64,000 nucleotides of DNA from Diaporthe sp. PMI_573 (GCA_021399435.1 JAJTUP010000142.1:1-64000); one strand, 5' to 3'; counted from the stretch's first letter, positions 20,904 to 32,456 are shown. Notes: a model not told the origin generated them from the letters alone. Numbers and translations: made by a program.

Positions 20904-21941
20904 ATGGAGGTCTTAGACAAATCCAAATCTACACAACGCTATGTGTCAATTCTGCCGAAGCCGATTAGTCCAGAACTGCCAACCAATCAAAGTCTCTGCA
21001 ACCGAAACACGGCTTCGGCTGATCATTTATTCAATGAAGCCTTGACTGAACGCCGGAAACAAACCCACGAAACTATCGACGGCAAGCCCCTCATTGATAC
21101 AAGCTCAGGGGTGGCTTACAGTTATTATCACTGTTTCCAGCTAAAAAAAGCATATATGACGCCACTACAAACCAAACAGCGAAAAAAGAAGAAAAGAGGC
21201 AAGCCATCCTGTTCGCAATGCAGGCGTACGCATAAAAGAGTAAGATGTACACTGCATTCTGAAATAAGCCAACAACTGAATTAGACATAGTGCTCCGGAG
21301 AAAACACTTGCGATAGGTGCAAAAGTTTAAAGAAAAGCTGCGACAAAGCGATTTACCAATCCGGCAAGGCCTGCAATGAGTTCGCTGATAACAGTGCAAA
21401 CTCCGATTTTGAACATCAAGTGGCCCTGTACAATGCTGTTCCTGAAAACGGAAAATTGGGACAGCCACGCGAAGAGGGGTTGTTCCGCGCTGAGGTGTTG
21501 GCTCAAACACTGCCTACGAAGCGAAAGTTCAGCCAAGTAGAAGGGATAGTTGACGCTGAGGAGCCCGTGTCCAAGAGGCAAAGACTAAATCTTACCGCAG
21601 CAACGGATAAAGAGACGTTCGAGACGCGACGCAAATACGACGGGCATGGCGGGAAGAGGCAGCGGGCGAAGAGATGGATCGGTTTCACAAAATGCGTCGT
21701 AATGTAAATATTTGCTGTCCGGATATCGCCTCTCGAGCATTGGCTCCCTACACACTTAATAGAGAGGAATACACAAGACACATGTTGCAAAGTGGAAAAG
21801 TTGACAAGCGAGTTGAATGAAGTCCAACAAGTTCTCGAGAGTCTGAAATGGGGGATGAGTGCGTTTACAAATTTCTCGGAGAACTCTTGCGTCCCTTTTT
21901 CAATTGGACCACGGATAAAATGCAAGATGACGTTGTTCTAG
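20904..21941 (+). CDS. Zn2Cys6 transcription regulator, 3 exons, 306 aa
   Basis: Exons 20904..21239, 21291..21698 and 21765..21941. Introns 21240..21290 (GTAAGA...TAG) and 21699..21764 (GTAATG...AG) both keep phase 0. The first splice creates the binuclear zinc cluster: C103-x2-C106-x6-C113-x5-C119-x2-C122-x6-C129 (CSQCRRTHKR joined to CSGENTCDRC). Unspliced, the frame stops after the third Cys. Basic runs flank it (KQRKKKKRGK before, VSKRQRLN later) as nuclear signals, and exon 3 has a short coiled-coil (VEKLTSELNEVQQVLESLK) for dimerisation. Such proteins bind CGG-type DNA sites. The position of the cluster in mid-protein and the lack of a fungal TF middle-homology region are unusual. No break is seen. 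Confidence 0.78.
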
Positions 21942-22509
21942 AAGCTGTTTAGGGTTGAGATTCTTATTTTTGCATCGTATGCCTCGAACACGAAGAGGTA
22001 ACCCAACTATCTTGAAATATTCCTCTTAGGGAAGCAACTTCCGGGCGTGATCTCCAGAGCGGGAATCGTCATCTTTACAGACCATCACCACCTCTGGAGC
22101 GGCTTGGCTGGAGGACTGGCTCACAAGAGGATCGATTTGGAATATCAAATCAAGTAGTTTATCAAGATGGGAGAGAGTACTTACAAGTGTGCAACCAAGT
22201 GGAAGTTGGAAGTGAAGAGAAGTCGCGAGCCATCAGCGGTCAAATTAATGTTGTACATACAAATCGGGTGGTGGACGCAAATTGGTGCACTGGGGGCTGC
22301 ATGTACTGGTGATTCGAGACTTGAATGTACTGGCTTTTGTATGGGAAAGTGTCCAAACTGCACTAAAAAAAAAAAGATTCTTACTGTTGCGGACTTTTGG
22401 CTGTTGCGGGGTTGTGGCACCCACCGCGCCAGCAGGATCCGTATCACACTGCATAACCCAATAAGAGAAGGGTACAGTTTATCACATGGCCATCGAATTG
22501 GGTTAAATA
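21942..22509. other. Intergenic
   Basis: Several short ORFs on both strands overlap here without domains. A run of 11 A residues is at about 22365. Nothing supported. Confidence 0.4.
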
Positions 22510-23225
22510 GACTAGCCTTGAAGCAAGCCAATCCTCCTTTTCGGCGTATGCTTTCGTCAAGAATGCTAACTGTATCCCGGGATGGAGAACCGTAGCTGCG
22601 TAGTAGATTGGCGTCTCGTCAAGCTTTGTATAGTACTTGTTGAGCTTAACCCAAACAGAATTGACGCAGGAAGTATAGTAGCTCGGTTCTGTTCGATTTA
22701 CAGCCTCGATCTTTGCTTTCTCAAGCGTCGTAAGGAGGAACTCGTAGGCCACAGCTACCTGCCAGATACTCCCATACTGTGCCTCGATTCCTCCCTTACG
22801 GAGCCGGGTTTGACCATCCCCTTCAAGCCGCAAAAGACAAGATTCAAACATGCTGAGAATATCTTTAAACCAACCCAGCGCATCCCAATCTGCATCTGAA
22901 AGGAGGTTCTTCTCCTCGAGGCATGGAGGGAGAGAGCAGCGGAGCTTAGTAAATTTTGATCGAGACCGTGGAAACCGTTTGCCAGATTGTATGGTTACGT
23001 CAATTAACTCTTCGAGGTAGCGTCGAAGCTTGATTGCTCGCTCAATCATGTAATATTGTGAGAGCCAACGCGTGCTATTATCGAGAACCACATCAAGTGT
23101 TCCAGGATAGCTTTTGTCAGGATCTTCTTCTTGTATCTTGCGCAGAATAGAAGTAACCTTGTTAGATCGATGGACCCAAACCACAAGGTTTGGTGCCCCG
23201 CATGGAGGATGCCAACTGTATTGGG
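22510..23225 (-). pseudogene. hAT transposase fragment (middle part)
   Basis: Minus-strand frame with LVVWVHRSNKVTSILRKI, VVLDNSTRWLSQYYMIERA, a Leu/Glu-rich helical zone, GIEAQYGSIWQVAVAYEFLL and WVKLNKYYTKLDETPIYYAA. These are the standard hAT blocks between the first catalytic region and the C-terminal domain. Both the BED end and the ERLFS dimerisation end are missing: the right boundary falls at about 23225 and the left after KEDWLASR at about 22510. A residue of an element. Confidence 0.82.
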
Positions 23226-23625
23226 GTCGACATTGTACCAGGCATGGTTCTTTTGTACGTTATTCGAATTTTCTGTCGTTCTATGATGTACGCAGTACTC
23301 CTTATTTTATGCACAGTGCTCTAGAAAAACATTGTTCTCTGCTCTCGATGGAGCCGCACAGTATATAACCATCGAGGATGACCTCCAAGCAGAGCTAAAA
23401 CTATCGATATGGAAATACGCAAAGAGCAATAGGTAATTCACCCATGTCTGCATCTTTTCTGGTACGAGCTAAGGAGACGATTGCAGAAGTAACTTTGTTA
23501 GGAGTTGTGTGGTGGCGAGGAATGTCCTCTCATGTCGGACCCATCCGAATCAAAAGCGTCCCATTCCATATTGCTGCACCACCCAATCCGGTAAATAACA
23601 ACAGAAGATGTTATTCTGGAAGCAG

Positions 23626-23852
23626 GTGCTCATAGAGTGGACTTGCCCATCGCTCAAAAAGTCGACTTAGCGATCAACTGACTGGCTGAATGGGTCGTTG
23701 CTCGAGAAGTCGCCTTTGCCGTCGCTCAAGACGTCGACCCGTTAAACTTCGGTGGATATCGCCGATACGATTCCTCTATCAACCACATCACTAAGTCTGA
23801 GTTCTTCATTGCATTCAAGGTAGCCCATGACAAGATCTATATATGGCCAAGA
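23626..23852 (+). pseudogene. Possible Pogo-family transposase scrap
   Basis: Plus frame with one TGA at 23680: PIAQKVDLAIN, then LAEWVVAREVAFAVAQDVD, YRRYDSSINHITKSEFF, IAFKVAHDKI. INHITK.EF..AF..A resembles the linker after the DDE core of Pogo/Fot1 transposases. Only this motif supports the call. Confidence 0.25.
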
Positions 23853-23860
23853 TCGAAACA

Positions 23861-25983
23861 TCTACCCGGACACAGAGACCCAAACAACTCAACGTAATCA
23901 ACGAGTTGATCAACGGCCAACTCAACCAACTCAATGGAGGACTTTATTAGTAAGCTGCCCAACTCAATATTACCTTGAAATTGGTGGATCTCGTTGATTT
24001 CGTTGATATAAAGTGGGTCTACTAGCCACTGTTAGTGACTGTAACTGCGGACTGGTATAAATCCTAACAGCGACCCCGTAACTAAGGCTATGTGTGGCTT
24101 GTACGTAAGGCAGATCACCTAATTTCCCTGGCCGCCACCTCCTTTTACCCTCAATTCTGCTTGTAACTTCCACATCGATTTCAACAGCTACACCGATTGC
24201 ATTGCGTAACTAGCTCAGGATGAGTATTCTATCAGATTCTGACGCCATCACTGCTGTTGACGATGATGGAAATTTTAGGTCGTCTCCAGCGCCTTCTACA
24301 ACATAGTGTCTTTCTAAGGGGCTTAAGTTTCTAATTGAGTTCAGCTCACGAATATCCGCATTTTGGTCCAAGATGCGCAGAACCTTCTGCAACTGGCAGC
24401 GGAGTTCCCGTTCCCTGACCTCCTCTTTGATGAGGTTTTGCGGGCGTTGAAGGTCGGGACCATTACCGGGGCACGGGACAAAGTTCATTCAGGGTGCTGT
24501 TAGCCTTGGCGACTTGGTTTTGCTTCCAATGCAGGATGTCAGTATCTCCACGGCCCAGCGGCAGAAGGTCATGTGAGAGGGTTAATTCTTTGTCGCTAAT
24601 GTTGCCCCAGGACCAAGTTTCCATCTGTCGTGCCATCTTCCTCTTTCACCTTTGGGCGGCAAGCTTTGAGAACAAGCTTTTTGATTGAGTCTGTGGGAGG
24701 AGATGTGGGAGGAAATGAAGGATGGCAGGCCTGGTGCCTTTTGGGAATTCTCACTTGGATCGAGTTTGGCCAGCGAAGAGGGGTCAAGCTTGAAGTGAGA
24801 ATGCTCCAATTGGCACCGATATGTCTCATCGAGAAGATTGCTTAGCAGCAACGAGAATATCGAATGCCCATCAAAGAACTCAAAGCCACGGCGTGACGTT
24901 GACGGTATACGAGAAGCTCGAAGGACGACCGAGTGACGCTGTGATTCTTCGGACGTTGGTGCCGCGTTTGTTTCTTGTTAAGCACGGCCATAAAGCATTT
25001 TGACATGGCGGAGGAATTTATAAGGGATCGTTACCAACTTTAGCCACACGCCCACTTTCCATAGTCTTCTCTACCAAGCCCTTCCTCTCTGCTCTATCGG
25101 GAGGGTAGTACGTGTCCTTGTTCTCGAAGAGCACGATAGGGTGTCGGAACCTCTATGTTCTAGGCAGCGCATTTGTGCGTGGTTCACTGAGTTTGAGTTC
25201 TGGGGAAGTGGGTCGTTGTGACGTGGGTCGCGAGACTGTCGTGAGTTTTCAAAGATGATAATGATGGTCGAGCAAGAAGCGAAATCGTGAAGATGATGAT
25301 GATTGATACCGACGGGGGTGTCGTCTGAACCTCATTGAAAGGGCTTTACCATGTCTGCTACACTATGAGAGCGTGGCCAGCTAATCACCAGGCACATGGC
25401 CGAGTACTGGCTGTTGAATATAGACTGTGCCAGTTGCACCTGTAAATGCACGTTGAATGCTATGTTTTCTGCGTTGGGGTAGAAATCGCGATGAGCTGAA
25501 ATCCCGGTCCGAGGTAAGAAGTCCGACGGGCACAGGTTGGGGATTGCAGAGCAATTCGTATTGCAAGTTGTACCCGGCTGATGCAGCCACGTCTTTATCT
25601 CCAACCTTTTGGACCTTGGCACGGCAGCCGGACAAATAATTGTCATCAGTACTCGTGTCTAAGGCCCGCTTGGTTGGACGAGATATAGGGAGCGAGTCAG
25701 CTAACCTGGCAAGCTGATTCTGCTCCATAATGGTATCGATTCAGGTGGTTTCCTTTGGCTTGGTCGCGTGGTAAAAGATAGCAAGAATCATTCAAATAGT
25801 GATAACGGCGCCGTGTCGCTCGCAATGACTCGTGATTAACATTTCCAGACATGGTAAGCAAAATTCCAAGGGACCACATAATTTATCTACATCTCCTGGA
25901 CTTGGTGAATGGCCTCTGTTTCAGCTGGCTACCTACCCGCGCTAATGTAGACATCTGGACCGTCGTGGAGACTTCCGACGGTC
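23861..25983. other. Decayed host DNA beyond the end of gag; weak ORFs
   Basis: Minus-strand frames occur at 24210-24488 (a helical stretch KEEVRERELRCQLQKVLRIL), 24582-24851 and 25381-25728 (MEQNQLARLADSLP, then TKRALDTSTDDNYL), possibly exons of one decayed gene. At 25850-25879 the frame WSLGILLTMSGN resembles kinase subdomain IX (D.WSLG), but a stop precedes it. No reverse transcriptase, RNase H or integrase motif is found where pol should follow gag. Confidence 0.3.
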
Positions 25984-26105
25984 TTACTCTTTTCCCGATT
26001 CCTCTGAGTTGTTGGGGGTGTCGGTATCATCGGTGCTGTTCTCCTTGGCCTTCGCTCTAACAGCAGCGATCTTCTTGTCCGGGCACTCTTTAGAATAATG
26101 ACCAG

Positions 26106-27002
26106 CAGGGTAGGGAATCAATCCACGACTTCCACGGTATTGATCAATATATTGACTTCAATCCACGTCAACGTCAATCCACGAGACCTGTTGTTATGTA
26201 ATCAATCCATCCACCGGTGGGGGCTCGTGGATTGAGATGTGGATTGACGTGGACGCTAGTCAGGGGTATGGGCGCCTTGATATATTTCGTTAATATTTGC
26301 TATGTATCTTTGCGCAAACACTAACACATCTAATCAGGCAATACCTCGGACGCGTTCTGACAGGTCGTGACGCGTTATAACGACTGAGCCCAAAATGTCT
26401 CCTCATTTACTTGATTCATACGGTCGGTGAACCTTCAATCTCGAGATGGCGGACTTTCCTTTTGACCCTAAACTACCGACCAACAACGACGGGCATGCCG
26501 AGGTCCCTCTGCCTAGTCTGGATCCGGACCCCGAAGTCCGCCAGCCTTCTACTTGGGCACCAACAAGTGATGAGGAGCGAAGGATCTTCCGCGTCTGGAA
26601 AGGATTCACGCTGGCCGAGCGCAGCAAAGATACCCTATCATGGGTATGGAATTACGGAGTCGAGATTCAATCCAAAACATCCCGACGATGGATCTGTATG
26701 CCATGTGCGCAGGCATTATCGAAGATGTCGATAACATACTGCTTGACGATACAGCGCTGGAGGAGTCTGTTGAACGGGCTTGTTCGGATGAATGTGAGGA
26801 GTGAGGTTCGGCGGTAGCTTCAAAAATTGCCCGAATAGGAAACCCGATTTAGTGCGACAGGGGTCTTCCACGGGTTCAATATTATGGACATCAATCCACG
26901 GACAGCCCTGTGGACATCAATCCACGAGCATTCTGCTGAGTAAGCCGTCAATTCAATCCACAAAGTCGGATATTGACGTGGATGGATTGATTCCCTACCC
27001 TG
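26106..27002 (+). mobile_element. Non-autonomous hAT deletion derivative (897 bp)
   Basis: Ends CAGGGTAGGGAATCAATCCA (26106) and its exact complement ending at 27002; target duplication ATGACCAG at 26098..26105 and 27003..27010. The first about 600 bp and last about 300 bp match the larger copy at 2507-5395, but the transposase middle (about 3081-5090 there) is deleted. The junction lies at a shared GCGC/GTGCGC. It keeps the 5' part of the transposase gene (ATG 26446). It inserted into the gag zinc-knuckle codon, so it moved after the retroelement and was mobilised by another copy. Confidence 0.95.
26446..26817 (+). pseudogene. Truncated hAT transposase start inside the derivative
   Basis: MADFPFDPKLP to WICMPCAQ is the BED end of the transposase. 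After the internal deletion the frame continues out of register into the old 3' region and stops at TAG 26815. It could still make a 123-residue peptide holding part of the DNA-binding domain; whether it represses transposition is speculation. Confidence 0.7.
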
Positions 27003-28325
27003 ATGACCAGTCTTCCCACAGTTGAAACAGGTGTCTGCTGTAAAATGAGCTTTCTTGTCCTCATCGCTCAGCGCTTGGCCTGTGGCAGATGAGGTTCTAG
27101 GTTTCCTGGGGCTCTTGCCCCGGGGCTTCTTGTCCTTGCGGGTTTGTGCCTTCTCTATACGCTTCTTCGACTGGGTGTGTTGCTTTGCCTGTTGTTTCTC
27201 GTACGCTCGCTGACTGCTATAGGCAGCGTCAGCCACACACTGGCAAAACTCCTCGTATGTGATGTTTGGGTCTTTGCTGTATCTTAAAAGGTGGTGGTCG
27301 AGTGTCGGAGGAATATGGTCCCACAGGTTCTGCTTCCAGTCTTCTTCTGGGATCTTAGCTTTACGGGCTAGGGAGTTAAACTCGGCGATGAATTCATGGA
27401 TGTCGTGTTGTTTAGCCGGGTCGTATTCGTGAGTCTTTAGTTCCTCTCTGGCTGCTGAGGCTTGGTTCGGGTCGTGGTAAACGGTTTCTAGCTCTTGAAT
27501 CATCTCGGCCACACAGGAGAACGGTCGCGTCTCGGACTGGTATCGCGTTTCCAGTGCTCTTTCCGCATTACCCTCAAGCAGGTTCATCAGGTGTCTCATC
27601 CGACTTTGCTCAGTTCGGAAACAAGGCTTGTCCTCCTCGAACTTGTCGGCTAGCTTCCGAAGCCAGTTGTCAAACGTTTTTTTGTCGCCCTTGAAGGACG
27701 GAGGGTCCTTTGAAAGGGGCTTTTCCTTGCGGTCGTAACTTGGGTTCTTCCCATCTATTCCCGCATACTTCTTAAACACCGGCCAGGCGGCCATACCCGT
27801 CGGTCTGAAAAAACTGCCACCGAAAGCGCTTTCCACTGTAGGTTCGCGTCGCTGTCGAGGCGGACTTGCGGTTCTTTCTTGTGCCTCAAGCTCTGCAATC
27901 CTCGCTCTGAGAATTGCAAGCTCGTCTTGCCGGCCCTGGTTGTCGCTGTAGTTAGACATCGCCTCTCTCTGAAGGTGTCTGTTCGGGTCTTGGGTCTCTG
28001 TCGGCTCTACGGACGGCAGGACGGTCTGGTCTTCTGGGGTCCTTATATCTGGACTGATCTGATCTGAGGTGAGCTCTGAGTCTGGCTCTCCGAGAAACGC
28101 GTTGTCTTCCGCTGTCTCGGACTGTGCTGGGTTTCCGATCGGATTGAGCCGAGCTGACTGTCGACTCGTCGATCCCCAGTCTTTCTTCTTGGGCATGTGG
28201 TAACACGCGGGTCTTAGGTCTTGGGTCTAGAGCGAGATCTTTTCCGTCGGTCGCGTCGACGTGTGGGTTGGGTTCCGTATTTATTGATCGCTCGGTCAGC
28301 GAGTGAACTGGCGAGCTTAGAATAG

Positions 28326-28527
28326 TGTCACGGCCGGTGCGAGATGCAGCATGGGAGCTGGGTCTATTGGCGCTATCAACGAAGATTCTAAGCTGAGGAG
28401 AGGAAAAGAAAGGGGAGAGCGAAGCTCTGGCGGTCCCTGGACTGCGTAAAAGTCTTGACGCGACTGTGGGGCTCAGGGTTAGGGCCTTGTGACGGCCAGG
28501 GCTTGCTTGACCGTGGCTGCCGTCACA
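28326..28527 (-). mobile_element. 5' LTR of the gag element
   Basis: On the minus strand it starts TGTGACGGCAGCC (28527) and ends GGCCGTGACA (28326), 202 bp, the same LTR as the solo copy at 15778. gag starts 130 bp downstream. The 3' LTR is not found to the left of gag. Confidence 0.88.
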
Positions 28528-28533
28528 GATAAT

Positions 28534-28584
28534 ACGTACTATAATATGTCACGTACTATAACATGTCACGTACTATAATCTGTG
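28534..28584 (+). repeat. Three 17-bp direct repeats next to the LTR
   Basis: ACGTACTATAATATGTC, ACGTACTATAACATGTC and ACGTACTATAATCTGTG follow directly outside the LTR. Either part of the old target site or local expansion. Confidence 0.7.
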
Positions 28585-29954
28585 TGCTGTTTCAAATTAT
28601 GGACTGTGATATCTGTGCTGTCCTAATTTGTGTACTGGTATATCCATCCTATACACGTGACTCAGCTCGGCCCGCAATAATATCAAAGCGGTTTAAATCC
28701 GGACAATATGGGGGCCTAATTCCGGTCCTTGCGATTACTCCGCCAGAGAACCCAGATCTTGGCCGCGGCATTAAAACTTCATTCTTTGTGCACATCAAAG
28801 AGGTCTGGATGTGGGCCTAAATGCGGGCTTATAGAATTCGCATGTTCCTATTCTTGGGTTTCGTATGAGAGCTGTGTTGAGGACGCGAAGCTTCTTTGTG
28901 GGTCTTGCGCCTAGATCGCAGCAGCTTCGAGCAGATGCGGAGATCCTTGACTATTTCGTCAGCATGGCACCTCATAGGACGGGAGGAGCCCACTTGTAGG
29001 ACGAAGGGTAATACGGGATTAGTATAAAGGACGATCATTAATAGTTTTCCTGCGTGGGTTTCGGGGGTCCCTCGCCTCCGCCGGGGACACGCCGGTGCAT
29101 CTGACGAGGTCCCGGAACAGCAGCGCGCAATTTTACACTGTTCAGTTAGTCATGCTGTGACCTTTTCTAAATAAAAGTTTACTCGAAAATGCGGAAGCAG
29201 AACCTGCACCTCCGGCGGCTGACTAACTGTGATCGATTTATTGTTAAGGCGCCTGAATGGCGAGAACACAGTCCCCGTTTATAAGATACTGTGCTTAAGC
29301 TACAAGGGGCCATTTTTGGTCCCCCGCAAAAAAACTTTATCGAAGCTTTTCATATACTATGATATACACACACACTGTTCGATATATTGGGTCTCGCTAG
29401 GGATGCCGGCATACTGTATACATTTCTTAAAGTTATGTCCGCTTTTTGGGATTGGGGATAATGCCATGGCCTGGCCTCCTTTTAGGTCCCGGCCCGATTT
29501 TGGGACGTAATAGACGGTACTAGAAAGAAGACTAAACCTATAAAGCCGCCGTTCGGTCGAGTCCTGGGTCTTATTTTTATTATGTTATTTTTTTCTAAGC
29601 TGTATACACACACACACACAATTTATTACGCCCGGCGGCGGAGCCGAAAGGGCAACTATCGCTAGTTACTAATACACTTCCTAAAGATATGCCATAGTCT
29701 CCTTAAGCCCATACAAAAGAACCTGTCTCACTTAGTGTCCTGTCATTGCTCTATCTCCGCGGATTCTCGTGGGTTAGTAATGTTAGTTGGCTAGCTTGAA
29801 GGCTCTTCTCCAAGTGTCTTTCCATGGGTCTTTGGCTTCCTCTTGGAATTGTGGATCTGTCGAAGCCCCAGAGGAAGAGTCCGCAGCAAGCTGCAGGTCG
29901 AGATTCGCGGCCTGGGCCATCCTTGCGTAAGGATTATGTGGACTGTCGATGACG
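28585..29954. other. Repetitive non-coding DNA, CA microsatellites
   Basis: Contains two CA runs (about 29362 and 29600-29622), a 10-bp inverted repeat CAGTTAGTCA/TGACTAACTG (29143..29152, 29220..29229), and a minus frame 29783-29986 (FVIDSPHNPYARM, then KDPWKDTWRRAFKLAN) that looks coding but has no known family. The last part leads into the 287-bp repeat. Confidence 0.35.
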
Positions 29955-30241
29955 AAGTGGTTCGCGAATAGCGTGTCTCGTCCCAAGACGCGAAGCGTCC
30001 ACGGCCGCTGGCATGGTCCATTGAAGTGACGTTTTGGGGTTAGCTAGTTCCGGATATGTCATAGCTTTGTTATGGTAGACCAGGGGGTCACCCTTCAATC
30101 ACGTCAATTCAATCGTCAACGGACGTTGATTGAATTGAAGTCGGGCCAATCTGAGATTGAAGTGATTGAATTGATGCATGGACTATCAATTCAATCTAGA
30201 TTGAAGATATTGACGTTGACGTTGAATTGATCGCTAGCCTG
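29955..30241 (+). repeat. 287-bp repeat, copy 1, hAT-type end
   Basis: Matches 50929..51215 in inverted orientation with the same length and few base changes. Its right end reads GATCGCTAGCCTG, a CAGG-type terminus. Inside are many TCAATTCAATC and CGTTGAC boxes like hAT subterminal repeats. It abuts a different hAT gene fragment at 30242, so it is probably one end of an element that inserted there. Confidence 0.75.
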
Positions 30242-30655
30242 CTTATATGGCAGTTGACTTCCTCACGATACCTTCAGCAGCAGCAGAAACTGAGCGTCAG
30301 TTTAGTAGCGTTGGGCAGATGGTGTCAGCACGGAGGTCTTGTCTTCAGCGGCACGTTATTGGCGCCAGCCAGTGTATTAGGTCTTGGAGCAAAGCAGGCG
30401 TCTACAAGGCTGAATTGCCACTTGAATTGCTAGATCGGGCATCTAGTACGGCGTTACAAAGTGATATTGCACGGGAATTAACTAGATGGGCACAACGTAG
30501 CTAATATAACTGGGAATAGCCTCAAATACGCACCCCATCCGATTTAGCAGATCTGATATCAGATTCCGAATCGGATGGGCTTCAGTCTATTCGATCGATT
30601 TCAAATCGATATCGGAATCGGATGGGATTTGGCCATCCGATCGACCGATGGCCTG
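30242..30655 (+). pseudogene. hAT transposase C-terminus and right end
   Basis: The frame from about 30247 to TAA 30502 reads MAVDFLTIPSAAAETERQFS, then RRSCLQRHVIGASQCIRSW, the dimerisation domain. After it come palindromic boxes with GAATCGGATGGG and GGATGGGATTTGGCC and a CCTG end near 30655. The rest of the gene is missing, replaced at 30241 by the end of another element. Confidence 0.75.
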
Positions 30656-31314
30656 CTCTGCACGCGGTATCGCCAGCATCAGGCCGTTGACGCCATGGCC
30701 CGGGTACACAGCCAGCGGCACAAGCCAAGTGGGAAAAGTATCCATCCGGCTGGCCACAGTCCAATAAGTTAGAAGCGCAGGGTTGTTGCGCGCGCAAAGA
30801 GTTTCCTCGCTAAGGGCACTATTCGCTATGGGTGGTCAGCAGTGCAGCCGACGTAGTGCAACGGCATTTGGTCCTGGCCGTCTTGGATGTTAAGCATCTT
30901 GCGACTAGACTGTGCCATATTTCGCAATGCATGTACGTGCCTGCTGCATGTTGTCCCCAAAGTGATTCGCTGCAAGGCGTTTTGTATGGGATCAGGATGC
31001 GATACCTGTGGGCGCCGACACAGAGTCCCGTCTGGCCTGCAGAATGTGGTCGCCCGGCATAAATTAAGTAGCCTTTTAATGACCCACCAATTTGTTGTTA
31101 AAGGCTCATCCCTGAAATTTCGAAGGTGTCTGGTGCTTAGGAGTCCGTCTTTGTATACTGTACCTTCAAAAGCAGCACAAAAAAAGTCCTTGACTCGCAG
31201 CTACACACACTTAATCACCCAACACGAATTGCGGAATACACAGATGGTTTCACAAGGACTCACGTTTCTGTCATTGGAAACTTTGCCATGGCCTCAAGGG
31301 TAGACAGACGTAGG
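30656..31314. other. Intergenic
   Basis: GC-balanced DNA with no supported gene, lying 3' of the GTPase gene. Small frames at 30832-31303 overlap on one strand without a domain. Confidence 0.35.
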
Positions 31315-32213
31315 TTATGGTGAGCTGACAGATTGCATTGCCCGAGCCCACAGAGCATAACTGTCATTGATGAACGACCTGTGGCCCTCAGGATCTCCAG
31401 AATACTGCGCCTTGATACTATGTGCGGACTCAACAACCATACCAAATGCCTCATAGACTCCATCCCCAGACTTGGCCGAGCATTCCGCGAAAGAGCACCC
31501 GCGCTCCACAGCAAACGCCTCACCTGTTTCTCGTGATACACGCCTGCCTGCGCCATCTAAATCTGCCTTAAGTCCGAGTATCAAGAGATGAATCCCGCGT
31601 TGGCCGCTCTTCTGGTGCACGGAAATAGTGTCGTATAGGAGAGAGACTTCATCGAAGGAAGCCTGTGAGCAGATGTCATACGCCAGAATGACGCTGAAGA
31701 AATCGTGGTAAGCGCTTGTCGCATGAGACCATACTGAGTCACTCGCGGACATGAGGAGGAGTATGTTGTACAAGTTTTCGCCACAAAGATACCTCGGCAT
31801 CTCATCGTCCATTGCAAACATGGCCTGGTCAAACAATTCCCCGCCGTGCATGTCATCATAGAGCAGCTGGTTTGCGAATCGTGAGCACGTGTGAGGGAGG
31901 ACCATCACGAGCAGCTTGACGGCGCGAGACATACCTTGTTTTGGAGAGATCTCCTTCCAATGCCAGGCGAGCCCAAGAGGACAGCGAGTATTGAGCCGCT
32001 GCCGGCGCACTTCAGTCTTGCACGGTGGCCTTGCTCCAAGTGTCTCTCATGGACAGCTCGTTGTGTTGGGCATCTCGGCCGAATCATGGTCTGTTCGGGC
32101 CCATCTTTACCAGCTCTGTTGGTTGTAGTCGGTGCTTGTGGCGCTGTCACTGATATACGCGGGTTTTTGGCGCGGCTAAGCAGCTTCTGCACCCATCGGG
32201 TCAATATAGCCAT
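31315..32213 (-). CDS. Divergent Ras-like small GTPase, 2 exons, 276 aa
   Basis: Exon 1 32213..31935, intron 31867..31934 (GTATGT...CAG), exon 2 31866..31315; all phase 0. The P-loop (G1) is GSPGIGRRS at residues 81-89, where the invariant Lys of GxxxxGK(S/T) is Arg. After the splice SLQNK-LLYDDMHGGELFD fits switch I. The G3 site is degenerate (LLLMSASDSVW instead of the usual DTAG). VILAYDICSQASFDEV and ILGLKADL give a G4 with KAD, and FAECSAKSGDGVYEAF is a good G5. No C-terminal CAAX box. The fold is clearly Ras/Rab-like, but loss of the catalytic DTAG and the P-loop Lys suggests weak or no GTP hydrolysis. An 80-residue basic/polar extension precedes the fold. It is the only intact non-transposon gene between 21942 and 39785. 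Confidence 0.72.
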
Positions 32214-32456
32214 TCCGATCAGGTTGGCTACATTCGCATGAGAATACCAAGTCTGGATCTTACTCCGGAAACTTCGTTCTGGGAGGCGTTGTCAGAGATA
32301 GGCAGAACGATAGACTGGGGACAAACAACTTAGATGGCATTCTGTAGGCACGCGCATGTGAGTGAGAAAGAGGGGGAAAAGGGCTAGAGAGTAAAAGAAG
32401 GCGAGACTCCTGGGGCCGGAATCCTTCGCCGACAGGGATGCTGGTTCACACACATG

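Larger units (their letters stand above)
25984..28196 (-). pseudogene. Ty3-like gag gene, zinc knuckle split by a hAT element
   Basis: ATG 28196 (MPKKKDWGSTSRQSARL) begins a polar N-terminus. A capsid-like retrotransposon gag core follows (MRHLMNLLEGNAERALETRY, then PAKQHDIHEFIAEFNSLAR, DWKQNLWDHIPPTLDHHLL), then a basic linker (KPRGKSPRKPR) and the zinc knuckle CFNCGKTGH. At that His codon the frame enters the element 26106..27002. On its far side YSKECPDKK resumes and gag ends at TAA 25984. The empty site rebuilds C-x2-C-x4-H-x4-C exactly. Upstream is its LTR (28326..28527). pol is missing, so the element is also truncated. It packaged retrotransposon RNA before inactivation. Confidence 0.88.

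Noticed and set aside
25850..25879. Protein kinase motif (WSLG) beyond gag
   Set aside because: Only one short motif, with a stop directly upstream; mentioned in the gap entry but not called.
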